From the NCBI GenBank assembly GCA_027459625.1, contig DAIDHP010000003.1, positions 186,001 through 250,000 on the forward strand: a stretch of DNA of 64,000 nt, read 5' to 3'. Position numbers and translations under genes: made by a program. Below, in pieces: positions 33,389 to 43,200 of this stretch; position 1 is the first letter of the stretch, and every line of letters begins with the position of its first letter. The notes under the pieces were generated by a model that did not search any database, was not told the origin of the DNA, and saw nothing but the letters and a program-made list of their open reading frames with translations. The DNA comes from Chthonomonadales bacterium (GTDB lineage: Bacteria > Armatimonadota > Chthonomonadetes > Chthonomonadales > CAJBBX01).

Positions 33389-34762
33389 TTAGATGATCGT
33401 GGCGGGGTTGATGTGACTTCCCGGCCAATATTTGCGGGTTTTCGGATCAAAGTTCATCTCGGCGTTATTTCGATAGGAGAGCACCGCGAGCGAAAGGATG
33501 ATCTGTCCTCGAAGAGCCAAATTGATATTGCAGTTCGGTTCCGGAACTACGCCGCGAATGGCGTCGAGGAAGTTCCTTTCATGCACATCAATTCGATCCT
33601 CGCTCGGGGAGGATACTTCGGTGCCGTCTATCTGGTCAGCCCAAACTCTTTCAGGTTTCACCATGATGGTATCCCCGCCAAGTGTCAGGGTGGCTTTGTT
33701 CATACGCACCATATCCGTCCATCCCTCCTCATTGATGCAGGTTGTCATCAGCATGAGAGAAGGTCCGCCTTCGAAGTCCGTGATGACATCCACGAAATCC
33801 GGAACATGGCGGTCGACTTTGCCTTGCGCGTTGTATTTTTGGACGTACAACCCGCCACAGGATGCCACTCGCGTGGGGAATCCCTGGAAATCATCCTGCG
33901 GAATGTTAAGTGCTATCATCATGGGATAGAGTCTGTGCGGAAGCAAATCCCCAACAAGCCCCGTGCCGTAATCCCACCATTTTCTCCAGCGGAAGAAACG
34001 ATCCGGCACCCATTCCGCCGGTTTGGTGCCGCGTCGGAAAGTGTTCCAGTCGACGTAGTTATCTCCGGTGGCTTGCGGCCCCGTGCCAGGGTCGATGGGA
34101 TAGATGTTCCACTCACCCTCCTTTGAGTTGCGGCAATAGCTCGCCTGCCCCATCACACGTGTGCCGTACTGCCCGTTTTTGATGAGGTCCGCGCAGTTAT
34201 GATAGATGGGGGTCGAGGTTCCCTGAACTCCAACCTGCACCACTCGCTTGGTTTTTTTCGCAGTGTCATATAGTTTGTAGGCCTGTTCGACGGTTTTGCA
34301 CATCGGTTTTTCAATGTAGACGTGCTTGCCCGCCTCCATGGCGTCCAGGGCGACATCCGCGTGCCACTGATCCGAAGTGGTGACCCAAACCGCATCGATA
34401 TCTTTATTTTCCAACAGTTTCCGATGGTCGGCGAATATTCCACTATCATTGATGTTCAAAATCGCCGCCGCCTCTTTTCTGCGGCGGACGTACAGATCGC
34501 ATACCGCCACTTGATCGGTATTGTTCTTCAAACCATCCGTGGCGTTGTCATGTAACAGTCGAACATGGGTGGTTCCCTGCATTCCCACGCCCACATGTCC
34601 GATGATGATTTTGTCATTGGCTCCCAGCACTTTTGCCGGAGCAAGGGAGTAGACGGAACTTTTCGCAATCTGGGAAGCCGCCACGGAAACCGTGGCGGTT
34701 AGCGCTGCGTTTCGGATGAATTCACGTCGTGTCGATCCCTTGTTATCCTGATCCTGGCTCAT
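33389..34762 (-). CDS. Tat-signal Gfo/Idh/MocA family oxidoreductase 1
   Basis: A 457-residue protein with a twin-arginine signal (STRREFIRNAALTATVSVAA) and a Gfo/Idh/MocA fold. The dinucleotide domain starts at KIIIGHVGVGMQGTTHVRLL and contains VWVTTSDQWHADVALDAMEAGKHVYIEKPMC; EKPMCKT holds the conserved Lys. The C-terminal domain follows from VVQVGVQGTST. These exported relatives are common in Planctomycetota, Verrucomicrobiota and Armatimonadota, and the reaction is usually unknown though sugar or inositol oxidation and glycoside cleavage are known in the family. It is co-transcribed after the second family member (44-base gap). Confidence 0.88.
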   Translation of the reverse strand: MSQDQDNKGSTRREFIRNAALTATVSVAASQIAKSSVYSLAPAKVLGANDKIIIGHVGVGMQGTTHVRLLHDNATDGLKNNTDQVAVCDLYVRRRKEAAAILNINDSGIFADHRKLLENKDIDAVWVTTSDQWHADVALDAMEAGKHVYIEKPMCKTVEQAYKLYDTAKKTKRVVQVGVQGTSTPIYHNCADLIKNGQYGTRVMGQASYCRNSKEGEWNIYPIDPGTGPQATGDNYVDWNTFRRGTKPAEWVPDRFFRWRKWWDYGTGLVGDLLPHRLYPMMIALNIPQDDFQGFPTRVASCGGLYVQKYNAQGKVDRHVPDFVDVITDFEGGPSLMLMTTCINEEGWTDMVRMNKATLTLGGDTIMVKPERVWADQIDGTEVSSPSEDRIDVHERNFLDAIRGVVPEPNCNINLALRGQIILSLAVLSYRNNAEMNFDPKTRKYWPGSHINPATII

Positions 34763-34806
34763 TCAAAGCTCCTTTTGATTGGTTGTGTGGATTCACATAT
34801 TCTCTT

Positions 34807-36129
34807 TTAAAGCGTAAACATGCTCGGGTCAAAGGTTATTTTTTGACCTGTGAGTATGGATTCATTGGTTTTCAACGCCACGACATTGGCGGTGTATCCA
34901 TCCTGTGCAGTGCATTTCAGAGGATTCGCTTTCGGATCGCGTATCGTGTTCAGGAAAGCTCCCACGGATTGGTATAAAGCCGTCTTGCTTACGTCGTTGC
35001 CAACGCTTGCGGGTTGCTTGCCCAGAAGAAGCTGTTTGGTTGCATCGGCGACCAGCATAATTCCGGTGCCTGTCTTTGTGTCACCAATTCCCATTGTCTC
35101 TCTCTTGGCGTAAACCTCCCACCCAATAAGAGGCGCGTCGCTTTCCTTGAACATCCATGCGTTTTGATCTCGAATGACGACCGATGCCTGATTTCCGAAA
35201 ACAGACTCGAACGCACCGTCGAAAGAGGTCACCAATGATGCATCGTAATAACAGTTCACGTTGTTCGGATACTGAATGATCACTTCAATCGTATCCGGAA
35301 CCTGCATCCCATCCTTGCCCCATTCGATAATCCCTCCAAAGCCTTGTACGGAGATCGGGGTGTGGTTCATCACCCAGGAGAATACGTCGAGTTGGTGAAT
35401 TCCTATTTCGCCTGCGAGGCCGGAGGAGGTGTCCTTGTACATGCGCCAATTGAGAGCTTTCATCCTGGCGTCGCTCGGATCCACTCGTTGCCAGGAACCG
35501 CGTCGATGCCATTGGGAACGCCCCGAGAAGATGATGCCAAAGTCCATTGCATGTACGAATGTCATTACATGCAAATGCATGCCGTTTGATCGATATTGCA
35601 TACCCGGTTGGAAAACGGTTTTCGCCGCCGCCCCGGCCTGCGCGATCACTTTCGCCTCGTCCAAGTCGGAACTCATAGGTGCTTCGCAGTAGACATGCTT
35701 CCCCGCAGCGAGGGCGTCCAGAGTGATCTGTTTGTGCTGGTAGGAGGGAGTGGCAACGAAAACCGCCTGAACGTTGTTATCGTCAAGGATTTTATGATAA
35801 TCGGTTTGCACAGTGACATTCGGGATGATATTGGTTGATTTCTTGATGAAATAGGGATCGGTGTAGGTATCGCACATCCCAACCACAGGGGCGCTGTTCT
35901 GAGGCATTTTAGCCAATGAGGACAGTATCTCCCTCCCGCGCGGTCCCAAACCGATAACCGCGCATTTCACCGGAGCGCCGGTGTAGGGATCAGCAGTCGC
36001 CTTCACGGCTGTATCCGATCCGGTGTCGGCATTGGCAGTCAAAGCTTGCGCTCCAAGAGCCAATCCAACAGATGAGGCCGCCATCCCCTTTAGAAAATCA
36101 CGGCGGTTGATGTTTTCATTTGCAGACAT
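34807..36129 (-). CDS. Tat-signal Gfo/Idh/MocA family oxidoreductase 2
   Basis: A 440-residue protein with a twin-arginine signal (INRRDFLKGMAASSVGLALGA). The nucleotide domain reads VKCAVIGLGPRGREIL, then VFVATPSYQHKQITLDALAAGKHVYCEAPM; the conserved EKP is EAP here, so the usual catalytic Lys of that motif is replaced by Ala. SGLAGEIGIHQLDVFSWV marks the second domain. Start ATG 36129 has GGAAGG before it. It is the first gene of a two-gene operon. The pair is probably a heteromeric or sequential sugar-modifying set in the periplasm. Confidence 0.87.
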   Translation of the reverse strand: MSANENINRRDFLKGMAASSVGLALGAQALTANADTGSDTAVKATADPYTGAPVKCAVIGLGPRGREILSSLAKMPQNSAPVVGMCDTYTDPYFIKKSTNIIPNVTVQTDYHKILDDNNVQAVFVATPSYQHKQITLDALAAGKHVYCEAPMSSDLDEAKVIAQAGAAAKTVFQPGMQYRSNGMHLHVMTFVHAMDFGIIFSGRSQWHRRGSWQRVDPSDARMKALNWRMYKDTSSGLAGEIGIHQLDVFSWVMNHTPISVQGFGGIIEWGKDGMQVPDTIEVIIQYPNNVNCYYDASLVTSFDGAFESVFGNQASVVIRDQNAWMFKESDAPLIGWEVYAKRETMGIGDTKTGTGIMLVADATKQLLLGKQPASVGNDVSKTALYQSVGAFLNTIRDPKANPLKCTAQDGYTANVVALKTNESILTGQKITFDPSMFTL

Positions 36130-36479
36130 AAGTACCTTCCATTTTGGAGATTTTTGCCACGGGGGCGACATGAAACGTAGCGGTGTTACAATTGACTCGT
36201 AAAAATACCTCTACTCAATACTCCATCCAAGGTGCTTTTGTCAAGGGCTTGGAGCAGTGAACTTGAAAGGTTGAGATATTCCATGCACTTGTTAGATACC
36301 GCGTGAATAGACCAAGTCTTAAATCAGGGAATACGAATTCCCCTTTCATTAGAGAACGGATTTTCATATTTGTTACACCTTTTTTCAATTTTATGATAAG
36401 GGGGGATTGATTCATCTGCTCGACCGACTTCAGCGAAATCGCCGACCAAGCGGGACCAGGGATATTGAAAGTAGGAACA
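36130..36479. other. Intergenic region upstream of the Gfo/Idh/MocA pair
   Basis: It carries a candidate promoter for the pair. A reverse 50-codon frame (36367-36215, start ATG with AAGGTG nine bases upstream) exists but has no recognisable motif and overlaps the promoter, so it is not called as a gene. Confidence 0.45.
36215..36244 (-). promoter_or_regulatory. Candidate promoter of the Gfo/Idh/MocA pair
   Basis: Reverse strand TTGACA (36244-36239) and TATTGA (36220-36215) are 18 bases apart; the leader to ATG 36129 would be about 80 bases. Confidence 0.45.
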
Positions 36480-37799
36480 TCATGTTGATGGAAGAGACAT
36501 CTGATGGAACTTATCCTGCCAAATCACAGTTCTAAGCGCGTTGACGGCGTTGTCCGTCAACGCTTGTATGGTCGTATTTTGCAGTTTGGCGTCTTCCGCA
36601 TTAAATGTGATCAGCAACTCATTTCTCGCTATAACGCCTGTGTGATCGCTTGTGGCCCTCACGTCGCTAAGCAGCAATCCTTGGTCAAAAAGATCATTGA
36701 GGATGTTGCATATCTTATCCGCTCTTTGCTGTGCGGTTTCGCTGCCGTCGTTGGCAAGTGTGGCGATGGTCGTGCCGTACATTTGGATCTCCGCGGCGGG
36801 AGCTTTGTTGATGGTTGTTATTACGGTATCCGCGCGCAGGCTAGGATCCACAGCTCTCCTGTCGATAGGAATATGTAACTGATTGAGTTCGTTTATCAAG
36901 GCTTCGGCGCGAGCCGTGGAGGGAGGGTGAGTCCGGTAGATGCCCCATTGGACTTGCGGTTGCATAATCTCCTGTCGGGCGAGCCGCTCCATGAATGTCA
37001 GAATGCCCACCGGATTAAAGCCCGCAGCGCGCATGTAATACACGGCGGTGTGATCCGCATCCTCCTCCGCTCGCACGCTGTATGAGTTCATCTTCGCAGT
37101 GAGGTAGAGTTGGCTCGCCATCAACCAGTTACCAAGGTCGCTCGCGCTTGATTTCGTGGTGATCAGTCCGACTAACAGTGCGGCTAACGCCGGTTGAAGT
37201 TTGTTCTGCTCCTTCAATAGGTGAATCATGTGGTGATGTGCGGCGTGTGCGGTTTCGTGAGCGAGAACACCCGCCAATTCATCATCGGATTTCACAAACT
37301 TCAGCAAACCGGAGTCCACGTAGATGAACCCACCGGGAAGAGAATAGGCGTTTACATCGCTATCCTCCACGACATTGTATGTATAGGGGAAAACCTTCAG
37401 GGTGGAGTCACCGTAAAGGGCTGGTACCGAGAGCTTGTTTGCCACGCAAGCCAACCGAAAACCGATGGCGCGCACTCTGTTCACGATAGCGGGGTCCGTG
37501 ATCAGCTTTACCGCTTTATTGTTGGCGTCCGCGTTCTCCCTCCCCAGTTTCACCTCGGGATCGTTGTTCTCCGCCGGAGTTACCGGATAGGATGCGGGGG
37601 CTGGCCAACCATGATAGGTGGGGGTTCCCGGAGGAACTGGGACTTCGTATTTCGACCACGGTATGGTAGCGTCGATATTGGGAGCGGTGTTGGCGTTTGT
37701 ATTTTCAGACGTGAACACGACCGTGGCGTCGGAGACCCATGGTATGTGAGCCAACACTATGGTTATAATAATAACGCTTAAGACTTTATATGCTTTCAC
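36480..37799 (-). CDS. Exported M48 family zinc metallopeptidase
   Basis: A 439-residue protein with an N-terminal signal segment. The zinc site is LAGVLAHETAHAAHHH (HExxH) and the third ligand lies in YSVRAEEDADHTAVYYM (Glu of the ExxxD-type motif). DVNAYSLPGGFIYVDSGLL precedes it, as in periplasmic BepA/YfgC-like and LoiP-like M48 proteases that help outer-membrane quality control. The C-terminal 120 residues are a separate alpha/beta region. Start GTG 37799 is preferred to GTG 37820 because CGGAAG lies seven bases before it, and because the upstream -10 element would place the transcript start at about 37821. It is divergent from kdsD. Confidence 0.87.
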   Translation of the reverse strand: MKAYKVLSVIIITIVLAHIPWVSDATVVFTSENTNANTAPNIDATIPWSKYEVPVPPGTPTYHGWPAPASYPVTPAENNDPEVKLGRENADANNKAVKLITDPAIVNRVRAIGFRLACVANKLSVPALYGDSTLKVFPYTYNVVEDSDVNAYSLPGGFIYVDSGLLKFVKSDDELAGVLAHETAHAAHHHMIHLLKEQNKLQPALAALLVGLITTKSSASDLGNWLMASQLYLTAKMNSYSVRAEEDADHTAVYYMRAAGFNPVGILTFMERLARQEIMQPQVQWGIYRTHPPSTARAEALINELNQLHIPIDRRAVDPSLRADTVITTINKAPAAEIQMYGTTIATLANDGSETAQQRADKICNILNDLFDQGLLLSDVRATSDHTGVIARNELLITFNAEDAKLQNTTIQALTDNAVNALRTVIWQDKFHQMSLPST

Positions 37800-37827
37800 T
37801 TTATTGCTTCCGTTAAACACCTTGGGT

Positions 37828-37836
37828 ATTATATCA
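37828..37836 (-). promoter_or_regulatory. Extended -10 promoter of the M48 gene
   Basis: Reverse strand TG-A-TATAAT (37836-37828) is an extended -10 element; no clear -35 is seen. It supports start codon 37799 rather than 37820. Confidence 0.55.
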
Positions 37837-37904
37837 CACCAGTGGCGTTAAATTCACATGCGCCTTCGCCATGTTAATTTTCCGTCATAATCCGCCGGAA
37901 TAGT

Positions 37905-37933
37905 TTGAAGCCTGCAACGCGGAGTGCTATAAT
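37905..37933 (+). promoter_or_regulatory. Promoter of kdsD, near-leaderless
   Basis: TTGAAG (37905-37910) and TATAAT (37928-37933) are 17 bases apart, with TG one base before the -10. The expected transcript start (about 37940) is only two or three bases before ATG 37943. Confidence 0.75.
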
Positions 37934-37942
37934 CAATCCATC

Positions 37943-38917
37943 ATGAAAACAGATATGATATCTCGCGCTCGAAGAATCATCCTTGCGGAATCCGACGCAT
38001 TACGTGTTATATCCACTTATTTAGACGATCATTTTGGCGAAGCGGTCGAAATGATTTTGCGATGCCAAGGGCGTGTCGTCACCACGGGCATGGGCAAAGC
38101 GGGTGCGATCGCTCGTAAAATTGCAGCTACTCTCGCATCCACCGGTACGCCGGCTCTGTTTCTTCATCCTGCCGAGGGGGTGCACGGGGATCTCGGAGCC
38201 GTAACCCGGGAGGATGTGGTTTTGGCTCTTTCCTATAGTGGTGAAAGCGATGAGCTAGTACGCATTTTGCCCACCCTTAAGAGAATAGGCTCACCCATCA
38301 TTGCGATTTGTGGAAATAATCAATCCACGCTCAGCCGCGCCTCTAAAATCTGGTTAAATTGTCATGTGGAATCGGAGGCGTGCCCTCTCGGACTTGCGCC
38401 CACCACCAGCGCTATCGCTATGCTCTCGCTTGGCGATGCATTGTCGCTTGTCGCGATGGAGGCACGCGGTTTCACCCGGGAGGATTTCGCTCTCTATCAT
38501 CCTGCGGGCACATTGGGTCGCCGTTTGATTATGCGCGTTTCCGATGTCATGCGCACCGGTGACCTCATGTCCATATCCAAAATAAATACGGTTTTGCGTG
38601 AGGTTTTGTTTGATATCACTCGAGCCGGCGCGGGCGCTTCCTTCATTGTGGACGATTCGGGAAAACTGGTCGGAATCATCACGGACGGCGATGTCAGACG
38701 AGTTCTTTTGAAGGATAACGACGCTTTGGATAGACCGGCGGGGGATGTCATGGGAAGAAATCCCCTGACCATAGAAGGCGATTTGCTAGCGGTCGAGGCT
38801 TTATCCATCCTTGAAGAATCCCCGAGGAGGCCCGGCGAGGCGCCCGTGGTGGATGACGAGGGAAAACCCGTCGGATTGCTGATGCTGAAAGACTTGTTAC
38901 GTGCGGGAATAGTTTGA
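37943..38917 (+). CDS. kdsD: D-arabinose 5-phosphate isomerase (KdsD/KpsF family)
   Basis: A 324-residue enzyme with a SIS sugar-isomerase domain (about 30-165) and two CBS domains (about 205-320). Conserved segments are VVTTGMGKAGAIARKI, FLHPAEGVHGDLG, LALSYSGES and EACPLGLAPTTS. It makes D-arabinose 5-phosphate from D-ribulose 5-phosphate for Kdo, the inner-core LPS sugar, in the cytoplasm. GMGKSG of most relatives is GMGKAG here. No ribosome binding site precedes the ATG; the promoter lies so close that the message is probably leaderless. It overlaps kdsC by one base (TGATG). Confidence 0.92.
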   Translation: MKTDMISRARRIILAESDALRVISTYLDDHFGEAVEMILRCQGRVVTTGMGKAGAIARKIAATLASTGTPALFLHPAEGVHGDLGAVTREDVVLALSYSGESDELVRILPTLKRIGSPIIAICGNNQSTLSRASKIWLNCHVESEACPLGLAPTTSAIAMLSLGDALSLVAMEARGFTREDFALYHPAGTLGRRLIMRVSDVMRTGDLMSISKINTVLREVLFDITRAGAGASFIVDDSGKLVGIITDGDVRRVLLKDNDALDRPAGDVMGRNPLTIEGDLLAVEALSILEESPRRPGEAPVVDDEGKPVGLLMLKDLLRAGIV

Positions 38918-39507
38918 TGGCGGAAAACAGCGAACAGAAAAGTCTCGTGGACCGGCTTGGAGCCATTCGTCTCATAGCAATGGACGTGGATGGAGTGCTA
39001 ACGGACGGATGCATTCGCTATGTCGAGTCGGATTCCGACTTGGCGGATGCATTGGAACTCAAAACATTCAACGTCCAGGATGGCTTGGGCATACGTCTTG
39101 TGCAATTCGCAGGAATTCACGTGGCTTGGATTACAGGCAGAGCAAGCCGAAGCATAGAAAAACGCGCGAAGGAACTGCATGTTGGCGATCTTTATCAACG
39201 GAGCGGTGATAAACGAAGAGCGATACAGGATCTTCAACGAAAGTGGGAGTTGAAATCGGATCAGATCGCCTATATCGGAGACGATTTGAACGACCTGCCC
39301 GCATTTCAAATGGCGGGGATTGGGTTTGCCCCAGCTAACGCCGTCAATGATATAAAAGCAAGCGTGGATTTTGTGACCGAGAAGGCGGGAGGAGCGGGAG
39401 CGGTTCGTGAAGTGTGCGACATGATACTCAAAGTGCAAGGGAAATGGAATGACGCCGTCACTAAATATTTGAATCAAGCCATTCAATCCTCGGAGTCCCT
39501 CCAGTAA
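38917..39507 (+). CDS. kdsC: KdsC-like HAD phosphatase (Kdo 8-phosphate phosphatase)
   Basis: A 196-residue C0-type HAD phosphatase. Motif I is MDVDGVLTDG, then FNVQDGLGIRL, motif II in WITGRAS, and motif IV in AYIGDDLNDLPAFQ. This short, tetramer-forming class removes phosphate from Kdo 8-phosphate. Its place directly after kdsD, with stop and start overlapping as TGATG, supports that role. The related YrbI enzymes are the same family. Confidence 0.9.
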   Translation: MAENSEQKSLVDRLGAIRLIAMDVDGVLTDGCIRYVESDSDLADALELKTFNVQDGLGIRLVQFAGIHVAWITGRASRSIEKRAKELHVGDLYQRSGDKRRAIQDLQRKWELKSDQIAYIGDDLNDLPAFQMAGIGFAPANAVNDIKASVDFVTEKAGGAGAVREVCDMILKVQGKWNDAVTKYLNQAIQSSESLQ

Positions 39508-39513
39508 AACGCC

Positions 39514-40263
39514 ATGCCTCAACTTAAGATTCTCCATACAAACGATCTGCATAATCGCTTAACCACAGAGCAAGCCTGTTTCCTAGCCGCAAGACGAAGG
39601 GCATTGGAAGGTTTCGGTTTTCTCGTGGACTGCGGCGACGCCGTATCGGTGGGGAATATCGGTGTGCGTCCAGGCGGGGAGCCGATATTGGAGCGGATGT
39701 CGGATATAGGTTATGATCTGATGACAGCCGGTAATCGCGAGTTTCATTTTACACAATACGGATTTCTGTCAAAACTTAACAAAGCCAAGTTCCCTGTCTT
39801 GAGCGCGAATATCCAGCCGCGTGAAGGCGTGAAATCCCCCGTGGTTCCATCGATCACATTCAAGACACGGGACGGGGTGAGAGTTACTTATTTCGGTTTG
39901 ACTGTTCCAATGATTACTGAGCGCATGGCGGCGAGTAAAATATCTTCATACATTTTCCGCGACCCTATTTCCACGGCATCGGAACTAGCGCCTCTGCTCA
40001 GGATGGATTGCGATCTTTTGGTGTGTGTTAGCCATATCGGACTTCGCAAGGATATGGAATTGGCGAAGAGGGTACAGGGAATCGATATCATCCTGGGCGG
40101 GCATTCCCATGATACTCTGCCGGAAGGGATCATAGTGGAAGGCTCATTGATTGCCCAAACCGGTTTTTGGGGCCATTATTACGGTGTGATCACCGTTGAT
40201 ATTTCCGAAATGGGAAAAAAGTATGGTGCGAGGCTTTACCCTTTTAATCCTCCTTCAATGTAG
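39514..40263 (+). CDS. 5'-nucleotidase-like metallophosphoesterase lacking the catalytic dyad
   Basis: A 249-residue protein that matches only the N-terminal metallophosphatase domain of UshA-type 5'-nucleotidases; the C-terminal substrate domain is absent and there is no signal peptide. Metal ligands are visible: HTNDLH (Asp11, His13), VDCGDA (Asp42), Asn74, SHIG (His174) and LGGHSHD (His197, His199). The GNHEFD motif is GNREFH, so both residues of the UshA His117-Asp120 catalytic dyad are changed (Arg75 and His78). Function is uncertain; it may bind or slowly cleave a phosphoester. It sits between kdsC (6-base gap) and smc. Confidence 0.83.
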   Translation: MPQLKILHTNDLHNRLTTEQACFLAARRRALEGFGFLVDCGDAVSVGNIGVRPGGEPILERMSDIGYDLMTAGNREFHFTQYGFLSKLNKAKFPVLSANIQPREGVKSPVVPSITFKTRDGVRVTYFGLTVPMITERMAASKISSYIFRDPISTASELAPLLRMDCDLLVCVSHIGLRKDMELAKRVQGIDIILGGHSHDTLPEGIIVEGSLIAQTGFWGHYYGVITVDISEMGKKYGARLYPFNPPSM

Positions 40264-40274
40264 GAAACGAGCAA

Positions 40275-43200
40275 TTGCAGATCAAGAAATTACAACTGGT
40301 TGGCTTTAAAACATTCGCGGACAAGACCGAGATTGATTTCTCGGAAGGCATTACCGCAGTTGTCGGTCCGAACGGGTCCGGAAAGTCTAACATAGCGGAT
40401 GCTTTGCTATGGGTGATGGGGGAGCAGAATCCTCGGTTGCTAAGAGGCAACGATTCCCGCGATGTGATTTTCGCCGGATCCGATAAGCGTAAGCCGATGG
40501 GGATGAGCGAAGTCCGATTAACGCTGGATAATTCGGATCAGACGCTCGCCACGGATTTCAAGGAGATCACCATAACCCGTAGGATATACCGTTCGGGGGA
40601 TAGTCAGTATCTCATAAACGGCGGCGCATGCAGGATGAAGGATATCGTCGATATTTTTTTGGACACGGGAATGGGAAAGGGGGCGTATTCGTTCGTCAGT
40701 CAGAATGAAATCGATGCGGTTTTATCTTCAAAAGCCGAGGACAGGAGGGAGTTGTTCGAGGAGGCTGCGGGAATTAAAAAATATCGAGTGCGAAAACGCG
40801 AAGCCGTTCGCAAACTAGACCAAGCGGAATCCAATTTGAACCGCATCAGAGATATCACTCATGAACTCACCTCTCAACTCGCGCCCATGGAGGCTCAAGC
40901 GGAGCAAGCGCGAAGATATCGATTGCTTGTGGAGAGACTCCAGCAGATCGAAATAGATTTGCTGATAGCGGAGGCGAAAAGACAGGATTACGAGCTTTAT
41001 GCAGCCCGCAAGGAGCAGGAAATGGATTCCGATACCATAGCGGATTGCGAACGGAAATTGGCTCTGATGGAACGAGAGGCGGAAACGATCACAACAGAAT
41101 TGGAAGTGGCGGAGAAGGACTTGGACGCCGCTAGAAACTCTCGGCAATCCGCATTGACCTCTCGCGAACGCACCGAAAATCAGATTGCTCTCAACGAGGA
41201 GAAGATCAATAGCTTTAATACGATGAAAAGCCGGATGGAATTGGATCTTTCAGAGTCCATTCGAAGGATACAGGAACTGCGCGAACGGATTGAAAAGGAG
41301 ACCAAAAGTCTGGAGAGTCTGAAAACCAGCGAACGAGAGAAGATAGCCGCTCTGCAGGCTTCCCAATCCTCGCTTAATGAGTTTGAAAAAGCTTATCAGG
41401 AGTGCGTTCGACGCAATGAGGACCGCCAGGGGGCTCTGATGCGCCTGGCGGAGCAAAGAGCTCAAAGAGAATCCGCGTTAAATTCATGCCGCTTAAGAAT
41501 GGGTGAGATAGAAAGCCGCATCGAATTGCTGAAAAAAGGCGGGTCGGAATTATCGGCAAGACGGCAAGATTGCCTGATGCGCGTGGAAACGAATCGCTCC
41601 TTGTTGGTGTCATCGATGAAGCTCAAGGATGAATTGGCGGCGCGTCGGGTCTCTATCGAGAATGAACGACGCAAGAATCTAGACGAGCAGGAGAGCGCGG
41701 CAATTGCTTTGGATGCCGCACGGCGATTGTTGGCGGAACGTTCCAGTAGATTGAATACGTTGGTGGAATTGCAGGAATCCGGAGAGGGGTTTTTCCAAGG
41801 TGTCAGAGCGACTTTGAAAGCTTCTCGCGAGGGGATGTTGCATGGGGAATATCATCCGGTGGTAGAGCTTCTGAGTGTTCCTGAACATCTGCGGGTGGCT
41901 ATCGAAGTGGCTTTGGCGTCCAGTTTGCAGGACATTGTTTGTGATACGGAGAACGAAGCGAAGAGCGCAATACAATGGCTTAAAAATGAGAAGGCAGGCA
42001 GAGCGACTTTCCTCCCGTTGGATATGATTCGACTTGGGGATATTCTTGTCAAAGAGGACGTGGAACATATGGAAGGAGTTATTGGAATCGCCTCCGATCA
42101 TGTGCGAATGGATTCTCGTTATCAGAATGTTCTCAGGCTCTTATTGGGACGCGTGATTTTGGCGGAAAATATGGATGCAGCAATACGCACCTCTCGCATA
42201 ATAGGCAACTGGCATAGAATCGTAACGCTGGATGGAGAGTTGCTCACCCCGACAGGTTCATTGACTGGCGGCTCCCTGCAAGGCAGGGGTGCGCATCTGG
42301 TTGGGAGAAAGGGCGAAATTGACGATCTGAAACGCGCCATGCCCTCCCTGCAAGCGGATGTCGAAAAGCATTTTGATCAGATGAACCGCGCCGCCCAATC
42401 TGTGAACGATAGGGCGAAAGAGATGGCGGATATGAATTCTAGCTCGGCGCAAATTCAATCGGATATCGCTTCGATGGAAACCGAGTTGAAATCGGTGGAG
42501 CGAGAAATATCTCAGTTGGAAAGCTCGTTGGGGGACAATCAATCGGAAATTGAGAGATTGTTGTCGGCGCAAAGAAAGCTGAAGAATGAAGCCGAAGAGT
42601 GGGAAAAAGCCATTGAATTATCACGTCAGCGGGATATTTCCGAGGACGATGTATTAGCTTCAGAGGCGGAGGAGACAAAGAGCCTTCTGGCGTCGAGAGA
42701 TTCCTTGCGCGAGAGAGTGGTCGAACTTAAAATAGAGAGGGGACGCTTGACCGAAAAAATAGCGTCTCTGTCGCGCTCGTTGGAGGCTGACAGACTGGCT
42801 ATGACGCAAAGCGAGAAATCCAGGGATTCATTGTTGAATCAGAACGAATCTCATTCCGGACAATTGGGCGAGGCATTGCATGTTGGCAAGGATCTGATAA
42901 GGCAACGCGATGAGATAAACGAGCGAGTGCGTGAAACGGAGCGACTGTTCGAGGAGGCGACCGCCAATCGCGATAGGTACTTAAAGTTAAGTTTCGAAAA
43001 GCGCAATAGTATCCGTGAATTGAATCAAAAGCGAACGGATACGATGAAAGCCTTGCATGAGGCGGATTTACAGATCGCCAGGATGGAGGTGAAGGTCGCT
43101 CAAACGGCTCAGCGATTAATGGATGATTACGGATTGACCTTCGAAGAGGTGTTGCTGAGAGACGACCCTGCGGAAATAAGCCGTTCCACGGTGAATGAAG

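Noticed and set aside
36215-36367. 50-codon reverse frame upstream of the Gfo/Idh/MocA pair
   Set aside because: A ribosome-like site exists, but the frame overlaps the likely promoter and shows no conserved-looking features.
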